Source of the DNA: Achatina immaculata
Taxonomy: Eukaryota; Mollusca; Gastropoda; Stylommatophora; Achatinidae
Direction of reading: 5' to 3'
Length of the DNA stretch: 64,000 nt
NCBI GenBank assembly: GCA_009760885.1
Contig: CM019691.1
Coordinates: 28,147,314 to 28,211,313 of the forward strand
The notes under the pieces are model-generated. The model saw nothing but the letters and a program-made list of their open reading frames with translations. It was not told the origin of the DNA and did no database searches. The position numbers and the translations under genes are program-made. Shown one piece after another: positions 1 to 12,690 of this stretch. Numbering within the stretch: the stretch's first letter is position 1; every line of letters begins with the position of its first letter.

Positions 1-243
1 AGAGGAGGAGGAGGAGGAGAAGATAGAAAAACAATGGAAGAGGATGAGAGAGGAAAAGAAAAGAAAACGGAGAATAGACAGAAGAGAAGTAAAGATGAAA
101 AGAAGAAGACAACCAAAGAAAATGAGAATACAAAGAACGAAGAGTAGAGAGTTAAAGAGAAAGAAATCGAATGATGGGAAACAAATGAAGAACAGGAAAC
201 CATAGGCGATCAAGAATCTGTTCCACTTCTCCCCTGGCACCCT
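1..243. other. Polypurine tract
   Basis: A strongly purine-biased (GAGGAG, AAAGAAAA) stretch with no supported gene. It leads directly into the 36-bp minisatellite. A second purine-rich patch lies at about 1045-1200. Confidence 0.6.
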
Positions 244-890
244 CAGAACAGGTCTAACTTGGCTAACGGGGTATGGGATCAGAACAGGTCTAACTTGGCT
301 AACGGGGTATGGGATCAGAACAGGTCTAACTTGGCTAACGGGGTATAGGATCAGAACAGGTCTAACTTAGCTAACGGGGTGGGGGATTAGAACAGGTTTA
401 GATTGGCTAACGGGGTACGGGATCAGAACAGGTCTAACTTGGCTAACGGAGTACGGGATCAGAACAGGTCTAACTTGGCTAACGAGGTAGGGGATCAGAA
501 CAGGTTTAGCTTGGCTAACGGGGTAGGGGATCAGAACAGGTCTAACTTGGCTAACGGGATCAGAACAGGTCTAACTTGGCTAACGAGGTAGGGGATCAGA
601 ACAGGTCTAACTTGGCTAACGGGGTAGAGGATCAGAACAGGTCTAACTTGGCTAACGGGGTAAGGGATCAGAACAGGTCTAGCTTGGCTAACGGGGTAAG
701 GGATCAGAACAGGTCTAACTTGGCTAACGGGGTAGAGGATCAAAACAGGTCTAACTTGGCTAACGGGGTAGAGGATTAGAACAGGTCTAACTTGGCTAAC
801 GGGGTAGAGGATCAGAACAGGTCTAACTTGGCTAACGGGGTAGGGGATCAGAACAGCAGAACAGGCCTAGCTTGGCTAACGGGGTAGGGA
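244..890. repeat. 36-bp minisatellite, about 18 copies
   Basis: The unit contains CTAACTTGGCTAACGGGG and GATCAGAACAGGT, with small variants and one shortened unit near 560. Because 36 is a multiple of 3, it stays open as a 12-residue repeat on both strands. I read those ORFs as a by-product, not genes. Confidence 0.93.
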
Positions 891-1551
891 TCAACATAGC
901 CTCCTCCCTCCCCTCCGCGGTGGAGTCTGGTAAACAAGTATTGTACACCCCATGTTTTTCAGCATCACTCAGGGATAACCCACTCTCATAACCTACTCCC
1001 AATCCAATATGATATTGTGCCTGGACATCTTAGTCGCTGTTCCAAAGAAGAATAAGAATAAGAAGACATAATACAAGAACAGGAGAGATTAAAAAAAATA
1101 AAAGCAGAAAAAGAGCAGAAAAAGAGAACAGTGAAAGGGAGGAATGCCAGAATATGATAATAATATAAAAGACGAGGAAAAATGAATAAGAAATTAGGTT
1201 TGCACGGCTTACTAAGCTTCTAACCAACTGAAAGTAATAAAAAAAAATTAATGCATGGCTTACAGACGGTTTACAGCGAGAAGATCAGTCTGACATATTA
1301 TAACAAATTAAAAACAAAACATTCCTTTCTGATTCTAACACTCTCAAACATTCTGATGACTCATCCACAGACCGGTGGTTGAATCTTCTCCTTACAGATG
1401 TAGGTGAGCGCAAGGTACTGAGGATTTTTGAAAGAAGGGATTATACACTATTTTTGACACTTTAAAACGCTGTTTTAACGGCTTGCGCAAAAAAAAAAAT
1501 GTTTCAAATTTTATCTATTCTTTAAAGAGGCAATGACGCACGTCAGATCCA
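891..1551. other. Unassigned
   Basis: Purine-rich then AT-rich sequence. No coding region or repeat family was recognised. Confidence 0.5.
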
Positions 1552-1863
1552 AAGCCTCACTCTGTGAGCTGGAATCTCCAAGGGCCTCACCCTGTGAGCT
1601 AGAATCTCCAGGGGCCTCACTCTGTGAGATGGAATCTCCAAGGGCCTCACTCTGTGAGCTGGAATCTCAGGGCCTACTCGTGAGCTGGATCCCAAGGAGC
1701 CTCACTCTGTGAGCTGGAATCTCAGGGCCTACTCGTGAGCTGGATCCCAAGGAGCCTCACTCTGTGAGCTGGAATCTCAGGGCCTACTCGTGAGCTGGAT
1801 CCCAAGGAGCCTCACTCTGTGAGCTGGAATCTGGAATCTCCAGGGCCTCACTCTGTGAGATGG
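1552..1863. repeat. 29/54-bp compound minisatellite
   Basis: Units are built on GCCTCACTCTGTGAGCTGG. In the middle a longer unit adds CTACTCGTGAGCTGGATCCC, giving a 54-bp higher-order unit repeated three times. Confidence 0.88.
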
Positions 1864-3659
1864 ATCCTAAGCCGATAAAGGATTCTGCAAGTTCTGAGAT
1901 AGTTTTTGTAGAACTTGCTTCTAGTTCACTCAAAGATAACTTTAAAATTTTAATAAAACATACTTCTCTTTCTCATTTTCATTAAACCATCACAGTCACC
2001 CCTCCCTCCCCCTTTTTAAATTTTAAAACCACAAAAAAGAAGTGATAGTTTTTACTTGCAATATTTCACACACTAACAAAAAATCCCAGCCTTCACTACA
2101 TATGAGTTTTGAGTATAATTTTTTTTTAAAAATTGATTCGAGAGAGAAAGATGATTCAAAGGTTTTTAATTGGATTTGTAACTGTTAGACTCATTGATGT
2201 CATGTTGATTCTCCTTCTTTGTTCACCTTCAAAAGGGCGTTGGTTGCGCGGTGTCACGCACTGTGTTATAAGAGTGTAATATCTGCGCTTTTCGGCCTAG
2301 ATACATCCATCTTCAGCATGGCTTATTTTCACACACAGGTTTGCCTTCTAAATTTCAATCCCGAGGCATTTTGAACAGACTGTCTTTCATCTTCACTCTC
2401 ACACTTCTTATTACTACTGAAAAAAAAAATCTTTTCTTTTTATTGTGCACGTGGATAAAACCATCAATAAAATAATTCACAAAGTTTCGCCTGATTTTGA
2501 TACTTCATTAAAATGTCGTTCGAGCATTTCTACTGAAGAAACACGAAAAGTTGGAAGAAAGTTGCGCGGGTAAACAACACATCATGTTCTTGCTGTAGGC
2601 GTTGCTGACCATGCTTCACCCTCATCTCTTGAGGCTTGCTATTTTGTGTGACTCACGTGCCCGAAAGTGCGAGTCAGCAAAATCTTAATTGTAAACATTT
2701 GGAGAAAGTCATTGGAGATATGTAAGTGTCCAAACTTTGAACTAACTTCACCCAGTATTTAGTGCAGGTCTGACATATGATGAATGCCTCTCGTGCATCG
2801 CTCGAAAAGTTATATTCCTCGCCGCCCCCCCCCCCCCCCCCCGTGATTTTGCTACGGTCATGGGACTCTGCAGCATACGGTTTTGAAACCCCTGCATTTA
2901 ACTGACAAAACAATGATTAACACTCTGCACACTTGAATTATTTTCCATGTTGTGCCAGGGTAAATTTTACTGAGAAAGTTCGGTAGAAAGAAATAATAAG
3001 GAAATTATCAACATTTTGAAAACACATGCTGGGTTAGAATGTGATTACTTTTTCATTATACTTTGACTTTGCCTAAATCATCGATTTGCATGGGCTTTGC
3101 AAAATCTACCAACTCTGCCAGTTTTGTTTTGGAACAAAAAAGTTAATATTGACGGTGGTTAACCAAAAAAGTATTACTTTAATTGTGAGCAGAACGGTTT
3201 TTTTTTTGGGGGGGGGGGGGTAACATTTTCTCCGTGTATTCCATTATTTTACTTGACAGAAACGCTGCTTGTAAGAATCCTATTGAAGATTACGAAATTG
3301 CCAATAGGGTTAAGATTGTTGGAGATGTTATTAAGCGATCTACATCTTATTTCGAATTTGCTTCGTGGCAGCTGATGGCACACCGAAGATCTTGCAATAA
3401 AGGCCACTAAGTAGGACAAGAAGTGGACATCGGTTGTTCTTATTTTCACGATATCAGAACCTAGAACTGTCTAAATTTATAACGAGTTGTATTTTCAGCG
3501 AGTCACGGAAAATTGGTATCTACTCAGTCAAAATTGTTGGACGAATGTGTACTCAGCACGCCGTGTTGTGAATTAATTGCGTCCGAATACGGGAGATTTC
3601 TGTCTACACAGTGAGCCACATTAGATTAGAGCACACATAATAGTGGATAAAGGATAAAA
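1864..3659. other. Unassigned AT-rich DNA
   Basis: No gene or repeat family recognised. Homopolymer C/G runs lie at 2823-2842 and 3209-3220. Short ORFs here lack any conserved motif. Confidence 0.5.
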
Positions 3660-4800
3660 ATATAATGTCACACACAACTCTTTGTCACATAAAAAAAGGG
3701 ACATCACCGAATTCGCAGCACATGATCAGAGCAACAAAGAAAACACTTCCCATACTGGATCAGATAAAAGGATTTCCCGTTAAACTTCACTATCTGCGGA
3801 ATGTTAGAGAAGATGTAGACAAGGAATATTACGACGCAATAACAATTGGAGGCTATGAATTACCAGAGATTAGATATACTAATGACACAGTATTACTGTC
3901 CACAATACAAAAAGGAATGGAAAAACTAATTATGCCAGTCCGTAAGAACGGCGAAGAGCACAACCTTTATCTTAATGTTAAAAAAAAAACTAAACTGACT
4001 AAACTTACCTGGCATGGAAGGTACCATGATCAACCAGGTGGTCCGTTTGTCCAAGCTAAGATTTTCATCTAAAACCCTTCACCACCTCAACGTGGTACAA
4101 TTATCTAGCAGCACTGTCCGGTGTATTAAAAAAAACAACTAAAGTTATGACTATTGACAAAACAAATAAAGTAGCTGAAATATGTATCAGTGAGGAAAAA
4201 TTGGAAGAAGTGGAGAGTTTTGAATATCTTGGATCATTACTAACTAATAACTGATATACATTGAGGGAAATTAAAAGGAGGACATCTATCGCTCTTAAAA
4301 AAATAAAACAACTAAAGAAGCCGTGGAGAGGAACAGACAAAAATACGATATTTAAGGGCATACATCTTTCCCATCGCAACATATGCCTGTGAAACATGGA
4401 CACTTAACAAAACAGCTGAGAAACACGTACATTGCTTTGAATGTAAATGCTACAGAAGAGTCATTCAAATATCATGGACACAAAAAAACAAATATATCCA
4501 TGCTACAAAAACTTAATATTTAGAAGGTTGGCTAGTAAAGAAAATCGAACAGACACAACTTAAATATTTTGGACATATTAAACATCATGATAATTTAGAG
4601 AAGACCGTCTTGAAAGGGTACATAATAGGAAAAAGAAAGAGGAAGACCAAGGCGAAGATGGCTGCAAGACATCGCTGATGATCTGCTAATGGACGCATCA
4701 GCAGCATGACATCTTACTCATAACCGAGAGGCCTACAGGAGAGCTGTTAGGGAGGCAAAGTTCCGCAAGAGACATGCAAATGCCTAACTGACTGACTGAT
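3660..4800 (+). mobile_element. LINE-C reverse transcriptase pseudogene (3' half)
   Basis: The ORF at 3665-4072 carries the region around the RT active site, DAITIGGYELPEIRYTNDTV, where the usual YADD is YTND, so it is inactive. Beyond it, in other frames, TYACETWTLNKTAEKHV, YFGHIKHHDN and GKRKRGRPRRRWLQDI are readable. These are typical C-terminal sequences of single-ORF LINEs. The copy is 5'-truncated, frameshifted and ends in a short (CTGA)n tail near 4786-4800. Other 3' ends of the family lie at 21960-22314 and 32542-32683. Confidence 0.8.
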
Positions 4801-4859
4801 CTGGGAAACATTTCAGTACATTTCCTCCATCATCCCATTTTTCACGCTTAGTATGAAGG

Positions 4860-5075
4860 TAGCCCAACCTAGTCATAGAGACACCAAGGTCATGATGTTA
4901 GTGCCCATATTTTCTTTCACCTGTCGGCACAATGGTGGGTGATGTGGTCAGCATCACGCCTGGTTGTCTTTCCATTTTCAGCTTCAAAAAAGAAGTTAGA
5001 TACCCTTTTCTACAGCTGGGTAGCTGGAGCGCCTTCGCTATGAGAGACTGGTGTGTTGCTAGTAAAGCCGAGAAT
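4860..5075 (-). mobile_element. tRNA-derived SINE, degenerate copy
   Basis: On the minus strand it matches the better SINE at 61740-62029. Shared blocks are CTCTCATRGCGAAGG, ACCCAGCTGTAGAAA, CAGGCGTGAT and ATATGGGCACTAA. The box B region is missing or damaged. Confidence 0.65.
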
Positions 5076-5385
5076 AATATGTTTACCAGCTTAAGTTCTG
5101 TGAAACTGACGTGGTTAGTAGCGGACAGACAAAGAAAGGAAACTGTAACAGCTTGTTACACTTAAACAGAAAAAAAAAATAACACTTTGTTTTTTCATAC
5201 ACTAAAAAAAAGTGACATCTATTACTCTCAAATAGAAAGCGTAACACTTGTTACATTCATGTAGAAAAATTTAACACTTCCTAAAGTCAAACAAGAAAAA
5301 AATGTTACGTCAGTTAAAACTGAAACAAGACAGTTAAATACTTAATGCACTCAAATAGAAAGATGCAACACTTAATGCACTCAAA
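5076..5385. repeat. 30-bp minisatellite, left part (degenerate)
   Basis: Diverged units of the CAGAAAGATGTAACACTTAT / TAAACTCAAG type, clearest at 5335-5385. The array is cut by element X-2 and resumes at 8179. Confidence 0.75.
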
Positions 5386-8178
5386 GGTTCTAAGGACTGT
5401 TATAGCCGGAGTTGGGGTGGGAATATGCTCTCCACTACAATTAAATGTGTCCAAGGCGTGCGTCTCAAATTGTCTCTGACAGTCCACGTTCAGCTCTTGG
5501 CCTTCTTGTGGCAAAACTGTTCAAACTGACAGGAGAAGAGGCTAAGGCGAATATCTGGCGCCTGAAAACCAGACACTTCAAGAAGATGAGAGTCTTGTTT
5601 GGTAGCTCATTTAGGAGAAGGAAAACTCTGATTTAAAACCCGCTGCTGGCAAGATTCTTCAGCTGCTGTGCGTGGAGTGAAACTCCTCCTGGGCAATGAA
5701 GAAAAATAAGACTAGGGTGCCGCGCAGATTCGCCGTGGAAATGGTGAAGGAAAGGATTAAGTGAAATAACCAGTAGTATTGAGGTCAGTACTACTCAAAT
5801 TACGGCACCTCTGCTCTAGAGGCCGGCCACGTCCTATATACACTCATATTGGGGCAGATTGCCTAAATTGGCTTAATCCAGGTGTTAAACTAAAGACACC
5901 GCTGGCGAGATTCTTCAAATGTCGCACGTGGAGTGAAACTCCTCCCGGCCAATGAAGAAAATGCAGAAAAGTGATTAGGGTTGCCGTGCCCCACCGCTGT
6001 GAAAGGGTGATGGAAAGGATAAAGTGAAGGTTAATCGATATGTCCAGTAGTCTCGCGGCGAGAGCTACTCATACCACAGCACCTCTGCTCTAGAGGCCGG
6101 CCACGTCCAATATACACCTATACTGGTGAAATATGCCTTCTTCTTCTTCTTCTTCTTCTTCGTTCACTTCTACCACCAAAAACCGCACTGTGATCCTACT
6201 GAATTCACGCCTGTGGTCCTCGTTAGGTCCCGTGGTCCCCTGTGTGGTCCAAAATAGACCACACGAGATCCACGAAAGGACCACAAGGGGTTCAGAGTAT
6301 CATAGTGCTTTAGCCTGTATTCTTGGTGGGTCTCGGAAGCGGGATTGCGTGACACCGTGGTTTTCATTGCACCAGTTTAGTCTAGGGTTGGACTTTCTCA
6401 CCGGAAGACCTCGACATGTTTAGAATATCAGTGCATCCCCGCTGGGTGAGAGGCGGTAGCCCACCCAGGCCAGAGTTGGACTTTCTCACCGGAAAACCTC
6501 GACGTGTTTTGAGATACCCATGTATCACCGCCGGGTGAGAGGTGGTTGCCCATCCAGTCCAGGGTTGGACTTTCTCACCGGAAAACCTCAGCGTGATTAG
6601 GATACGCAGACATCCCCGCCGGGTGAGAGGTGGTTGCCTATCTAGACTTCCCTGGTCCAGTGTCTCCGACTTCAGCATTTTGCGATCGTGGCCGCTACCC
6701 TTCCTAGTTGTGACCAGGATGGAGCTTTTGTCCAGGAGGACGAATCCTCGCCACTAGTGACTTCTACCCCTGGGTTGAGCCGGTTTAGGCATTTCCCAGT
6801 ATGGGTGTATTTGGGACGGGACCGACCTCTAGGGCAGAGGTACTGTGACATGCATAGCCTTCAAGATTCACCCCTGGTATGAGCCGGTTTAGGCAAAATT
6901 CACCAGTATGGGTGTTTATCAGGCGTTACCGACCTCTAGAGCGGAGGTGGCATGACATGTCTAGCCATCGAGTTCCACCCCTGGTGTGTGCCGGTTTAGG
7001 CATATTTCACCAGTGTAGGTGTATTTCGGACGTGGCTGGCCTCTAGAGCAGAGGTGCCGGCCTCTCGTAGCGATACTACTGGACATACCGGTTAAACTTC
7101 ACTTTCCACCACCTTTTCCCATCGGCTCCGCACAGCAACCTTTATTTCTTTTCCGCATTTACTTCCTTAACCGGGAGGAGCTTCACTCCACACGCGGCAT
7201 TTGAGGAGTCTCGCCAGCAGTGTCTTAACCTCTGGGACAAGCCGGTTCATGCATTTCACCCGATATGACTGCACTCAGGACGTGGCCGACCTCCAAACCA
7301 GAGGTGCCGTGATTTGACTGTTTGCTTCGCTTTATCCTTTCAACCACCTTTTCCGCAGTGATGCTGCGCGGCAACCTCATTTGCAAATTTCTTCATTGGC
7401 CGGGAAGAGCACCGCTCCACGCACGGCAGCTGAAGATCTCGCCAACAGCGTGAAATATGCCTAAACTGGCTTAAACCAAGGGTGAAACTTGATGACTACT
7501 CATGTCACGGTACCTCTGCTCTAGAGGTCGGTCACGTCCTAAACACGCACCTACTGGGATAACATGCTTAAACCGGCTCAACCCAGGGGTAAAACTTACT
7601 AGTGGCGAGGATTCGTCCTCCTGGACAAAAGCTCCGCCCTGGTCACAACTAGAAAGGGTAGCGGCCACGACCACAAAATGCTGAAGTCGGAGACACTGGG
7701 CCAGTGCAGTCTAGATAGGCAACCACCTCTCACCCGACGGGGATGTATGCGTTTCCTAATCACGCTGAGGTTTTCCGGTGAGAATGTCCAACGCTGGACT
7801 GGATGGGCAACCACCTCACACCCTGCGGGAATATACTGATATCCAAAGCACGTCGAGGTTTTCTGGTGAGAAATTTCAACTCTAAGCTGGATGGGCAATT
7901 ACCTCTCACCCGGCGGGGATATGCTGATATCCAAAGCACGTCGAGGTTTTCCGGTGAGAAAGTCCAACTCTAGATTAAACTGGTGCAACGAAAACAGTGT
8001 CACGCAATCCCACTTCTGCGACCCACTAAGAATTCAGGCCCAAGCCCCGCGATACTCTGAACCTCTCAGGGATCTCTTGTGGGCCTCTCGGGGACCACAG
8101 GACACATCGAAGACCACAGGAGTAAATTCAGCAGGATCACATGGCGATCTTGGTGGTAGAAGTGAATGAAGAAGAAGA
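5386..8178 (+). mobile_element. Element X-2, non-coding TPRT-like element (outer copy)
   Basis: It starts GGTTCTAAGGACTG and ends in (GAA)n on the plus strand. AATGCACTCAAA at 5374-5385 and AATGCTCTCAAA at 8179-8190 flank it as a probable 12-bp target duplication with one mismatch, though the flank is itself a tandem array. Without the inserted X-3 (6138-7449 plus one 12-bp duplication) it is about 1.47 kb. No ORF continues through it. The content is tandem hairpin-forming modules (see X-1). Confidence 0.75.
6138..7449 (-). mobile_element. Element X-3, 5'-truncated copy nested in X-2
   Basis: Minus orientation with its (GAA)n tail at 6138 (seen as CTT on plus). The exact 12-bp duplication GTGAAATATGCC lies at 6126-6137 and 7450-7461. 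It lacks about 220 bases of the X 5' end present in X-1, the 5' truncation expected of target-primed reverse transcription. Confidence 0.85.
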
Positions 8179-8580
8179 AATGCTCTCAAACAGAAAGATA
8201 TAACACTTAATTCACTCAAACAGAAAGATTTAACACTTAATGCACTCAAACAGAAAGATGTAACACTTATTAAACTCAAGCACAAAGATGTAACATTTAT
8301 TAAACTCAAGCAGAAAGATGTAACGCTTATTAAACTCAAACAGAAAGACGCAAAACTTAATGCACTCAAACAGAAAGATGTAACACTTATTAAACTCAAG
8401 CAGAAAGATGTAACACTTATTAAACTCAAGCAGAAAGATGTAACGCTTATTAAACTCAAACAGAAAGACGCAAAACTTAATGCACTCAAACAGAAAGATG
8501 TAACACTTATTAAACTCCAGCAGAACTATTTGACACCTGTTGGATTCAGACAGAAATAAATGAAACATGTTGCTCTCTGA
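8179..8580. repeat. 30-bp minisatellite, right part
   Basis: About 12 units of CAGAAAGATGTAACACTTAT / TAAACTCAAG, with a higher-order pattern of AATGCACTCAAA versus TTAAACTCAAG variants. The minus-strand ORFs through it (for example 8230-8643) are artefacts of the period. Confidence 0.9.
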
Positions 8581-9348
8581 TGAAAAGTTTTGAAACATTC
8601 CATGTAATAAACCTGGCGTCTTTAACACAAACAGAGATGGCATATATTTTATTGAAAACCACCAACCCTCCGTGTCAGTCGTCTGACTAAGATAGCCTCA
8701 TCTATTTAGGAGTGTCGTGAGCAAAAGGGCAGTAAATAAATAAAAAACAAACGTTGGCATGATGAGTTCACTTGTACATGATCGGGTTGCTTCCCTTGCA
8801 AATCTCTTCACATGAATTCTAGATGGCGCTCTGTTCAACGTGCCTTGCTTGAAATTGTCTCTGAATAAACGCAGCAATCATATATCGCACGTGCCCCCCG
8901 CAACGACCCGCATTTGCATATTTTTGTATATTACGCCTGTTCGTATCGTTGATTTCGTTTGTCAACTGAAATCGTTCATGAGTCATATGCAGGTTTCTGA
9001 GAGAAATACAAAACGACAACAAGATAAAGGTTAGATAATCAGCGCGTCAAATGATTGCTGAGATAGAGAAACGCGCGCGCGCGCGTGCGAGAGAGAGAGA
9101 GAGAGAGAGAAAGAAAGATATATAAATCCCCATTTCAGTCAACATTCCATGGAAAGATGCCCTAGATAATGATAATACACTAATCAGAATTTCTAGATCA
9201 TTCAGCCAATCCCAGTCAGCGCCCATGGTAATCATAAAAATGACACAAGCTTCCTATTGTGTCATCTCTGTTAGTCGCTGATATAGTCTTTCTTCCATGC
9301 TGGAGTTCTGGTTCAGAGATTGGTTTTATCTCTTCTTATAGAGTCTAT
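8581..9348. other. Unassigned, with GC/GA microsatellites
   Basis: A (CG)n then (GA)n microsatellite lies at about 9073-9110. No gene was recognised. Confidence 0.5.
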
Positions 9349-9570
9349 ACCAAAAATAGCACTAAGATGGACACCACAGGGGAACAGAAGTAAGGGTAGA
9401 CCAAAAGAGACATGGAGAAGAACAACGGAAAGGATGTTGAGCAATAGAGGGCTCACCTGGGCAAGAGCAGAAAAAAAAGGCGAAGGACAGGCATTTGTGG
9501 AAAACCCTTGCGGAAGCCCCATGTGCCCTGGGCACTTAAGGTTCAGAGAGAGAGAGAGAGAGAGAGTCTA
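9349..9570 (+). mobile_element. LINE-A 3' end fragment
   Basis: It encodes the LINE-A C-terminus ([20 protein letters not shown], then the [20 protein letters not shown] region), a TAA, GGTTCAGAG and a (GA)n tail. AGAGTCTAT on both sides is a possible short target duplication. Confidence 0.88.
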
Positions 9571-9583
9571 TGCTACACCACAG

Positions 9584-9662
9584 CTTGGATGGATGGATGG
9601 ATGGATGGATGGATGGATGGATGGATGGATGGATGGATGGATGGATGGATGGATGGATGGAT
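9584..9662. repeat. (GGAT)n microsatellite
   Basis: About 19-20 uninterrupted GGAT units, immediately after a LINE-A fragment and 14 bp past its (GA)n tail. Confidence 0.95.
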
Positions 9663-10431
9663 CTTTTTATTTCAGGAATGAATGAACATTTACCCTAAAC
9701 CCAAGAGTCAGACAAGACATGGCTAAGTCCCACGTAGACACGTCTTATTGACTCCATACGGTTCCTTTAGCTGGCCATCTAATCTACGTATTTTCTTGAG
9801 TTTGCCAACATTACAGTACCCTTATCTCCTATATAACCGTATGAAGGGAAACAACTCACTTCTGACGGTTTAGGAAAACGCCAGACAGTCGCCCCTCTCG
9901 GCACTACTCCTTAGGTGTATTTATTTATTCTCACAAAGTGTCTGAGAACAAGTTTGGAGACTTGCTAGGATCACTATTACGTACGAGCGAGGATGTCAAT
10001 GCTTCCTAACTTCTACCATCTCGAAAGAGGCTCAGTTAGCTTTCTGGTCCTATGCCTGTTCTCTTTGTTTGAGTGTCTCTCTCTCGCGGTTTCTCTTCTT
10101 TCAGTGTTTCAGTTTGTCAGTGTTTTCCTGTTGCGTTTTTGTTGTGACATGGCCAAAGAATTTTAATTGCTTTTTTTCTTATTGTGCTGCTAATTTGTTT
10201 TTGGTGTTCTGCAATTTTTTGGAGAACTTCGTTTCCTGTTTATATATGTGCGCATATGTGTGTGTGTATGTGGTTGCACGTGCGTGACTCAAACCATTCA
10301 GACAAGTCGTTTTTTTTAAAATGTACAATGTACAAAAACACATTTCTCTTTCCTTTTAAATGTTCTGTAGTTGTTCTGTAACGTCTTCTTTCGTTGCTAC
10401 ATCTACTATTACTGCTGTTACTGCTGTTACT

Positions 10432-10434
<3 letters not shown>
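9663..10434. other. Unassigned
   Basis: No coding signal or repeat family recognised, apart from short GT runs near 10255-10275. Confidence 0.5.
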
Positions 10435-10467
<33 letters not shown>

Positions 10468-10700
10468 CTTTAAGTGCCCAGAGCACATGGGGCTTCCGCA
10501 AAGGTTTTCCACAAATGCCTGTCCTTTGCCTTTTTTCCGCTCTTGCCCAGGTGAGCCCTCTATTGCTCAACATCCTCTCTGTTGTTCTTCTCCATGTCTC
10601 TTTTGGTCTGCCCTTACTTCTGTTTCCCTGTGGTGTCCATCTTAGTGCTATTTTTGGTAGTGAGTCGTCAGTCATCCGTAGCACATGTCCCAACCATCGC
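10435..10700 (-). mobile_element. LINE-A 3' end fragment
   Basis: Minus-strand LINE-A C-terminus ([20 protein letters not shown] onward) with a (CT)n tail on plus at 10435-10463. GCTGTTACTGCT-type sequence on both sides is a possible target duplication, but the flank is itself a triplet repeat. Confidence 0.87.
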
Positions 10701-11040
10701 CAGCGTCTTTCCTCAATAATTGCTGCTGTTACTGCTGCTACCGCTAATATTGGCTGAGAAATGTTGCAAAGAGGTTATATCACCACCACCACTACCATCA
10801 CCATCACCACCACCACCGCCGCCGCCGCCGCAGTTTCAAGTACTTGATCAAGCAAAATCGAGAACCATAGTTTTTTTTTTCCGAAATTTGTTGGAGATCT
10901 CATATTGTGATCAGGTGCAATTTTTTAATTATGTGTATCTCATTTCCTCTATATAGAGGCAAATCATCACAATAAAAAAGTTCACCATTGTTTTACTCCA
11001 CTTTCAATCCCCCCCCCCAACTCCCCAGATTACCAAAAGG
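10701..11040. other. Triplet-repeat-rich spacer
   Basis: (CTG/CTA)n then (CAC/CCG)n triplets at about 10720-10832, followed by AT-rich sequence. Confidence 0.6.
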
Positions 11041-11295
11041 CCCCAAATACTTCCGTGACTACATTTGTGGATACAATCTATGTACATGTGCCCAGGTGCC
11101 CCAAACTGTGGAACATATCCTCCAGAACTGCACCAACTACGAGACACTGAGAAATAATTACTGGCCCAGTGAAACCACTAAAGAAGATAAGCTCTGTGGT
11201 TCCATACATGAATTACAAAAAAAAAACAGTGAAATTTATCCAAGAGACAGGACTGCAGATATAGACAGACAATGCGAACGAAGAAGAAGAAGAAG
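11041..11295 (+). mobile_element. LINE-D C-terminal fragment with (GAA)n tail
   Basis: It encodes a zinc-knuckle segment, CTCAQVPQTVEHILQNC, followed by RNNYWPSETTKEDKLCGSIH, the usual C-terminus of several LINE proteins. It ends GCGAACGAAGAAGAAG at 11274-11295. That terminus resembles the 3' end of element X. Confidence 0.78.
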
Positions 11296-12454
11296 ATTTG
11301 TGGATACGTTTTCAAATACTGTTTCCTATTTTCAGTCCTTTTCCCAACGTCTTTGTGTTATCTATCACTGGCAAAGGTCATTCTGTGCTGTCTCCCCTCG
11401 GATTGTTTCCTGCAGCGACCCTCCGGTTTTTCCTTGTTTTCACAGTTCAACTCAACCAATCTGAAATCCAGGCCACCTTTTTTATTGCCCATTTACCTAA
11501 ATTGTCAGCCACACGACTTTAAGAAGCATATTAGGGCAAACAAACAACTTTAGATTGCATTTAAAAAGATTAAAATTTCATATAACTTTGGCGTATAACT
11601 TTCTCAGACTTTGATGAAAAGAATATATTAGGCTCACAAGTCCAAATGTTGATCACCAGAGATCAGGAACTACGGTGTCGAGTTCAGACGAAGGACGCCA
11701 TGCTTATCAGGGTCAGACGGTTAAAATGAATGGCAATCTGTCTCTGGTGTATCACAGACAATGAAGAGCTTTTGTTTGGCAAAGCTGGATAAACGTTCAC
11801 AGAGATGCTTGAGTGTGGACATAGATTAACCTCTGACTGTTATGTCGGGAAAGGACGTTTACAAAACTATCAAGACCGAGAAAAGAGAAAATTAGTTTCC
11901 AATAATAGTTAGATAGAAAGGCACATCATTTCTGCATTCCGGGAGCCCCGATCTCCTCTTCAATATCTTCATCTAAGAAAATTAGGCTTTATACTAGCTA
12001 TGGTTATTACTTTCAGAGCAATCGCTTATTTGAGATCGGGAAATTCTCAGTGTTCATAAAGCATTTATTTAACAGAGTTTTCCTGGCCTGGGATGGCTTC
12101 TTCGTCTTCACTCTCCCTGGAACTGCGAGCTGATGTTCTCTACAGCCGATGCAGTGAAGATGTTGAGACACAGCATCGCGTCGGGTTACGAAATGGTTAT
12201 TGCGGCTATTTTTTTAAAAGTCCGTGAGTGAAGCTAAAAAAAAGGCAGGGGGTGTGCAATGCTTCTTTAGCAGAATCCAACCCCATGGGGTCAATGTCGA
12301 TCTCTGTCCCGTAAGTTAGGCTATGCCTGTTATCGATAAAATCAACGAAGAGGTAGGGCAGGGTTTTTGTCGGCCATGACTCGTCAATCATAACACCAGT
12401 CTGTCAGTTATGAGCCGATGATTGCCAAATGGACGTATTTTTTTCTCCCGGTAT
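11296..12454. other. Unassigned
   Basis: The stretch at 11640-12010 looks faintly like decayed coding sequence, but no family could be named. Otherwise nothing. Confidence 0.45.
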
Positions 12455-12690
12455 GTATACACAGAGACCCCAGCATCGGTACACAGAGATCTCAACTTCG
12501 GTATACAGAGATCTCAGCATCGGTACACAGAGACCCCAGCATAGGTACACAGAGACCCCAGCATAGGTACACAGAGACCCCAGCATCGGTACACAGAGAT
12601 CTCAGCATCGGTACACAGAGACCCCAGCATCGGTACACAGAGATCCCAACATGGGTACACTGAGACCCCAGCATCGGTACACAGGGCTGA
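12455..12690. repeat. 22-bp minisatellite, about 10 copies
   Basis: The unit is GCATCGGTACACAGAGACCC plus CA, with AGATCTCA variants. Confidence 0.92.

Noticed and set aside
403..779. 12-residue repeat proteins encoded by the 36-bp array on both strands
   Set aside because: The open frames follow from a period divisible by 3; no start context, domain or neighbours support a gene.
5388..5720. X 5' region as a coding exon (ORFs at 5314-5636)
   Set aside because: Frames are not kept between X copies; the similarity is at DNA level only.
8034..8643. 137- and 151-codon minus-strand ORFs
   Set aside because: Both are products of the 30-bp minisatellite and the end of X-2.
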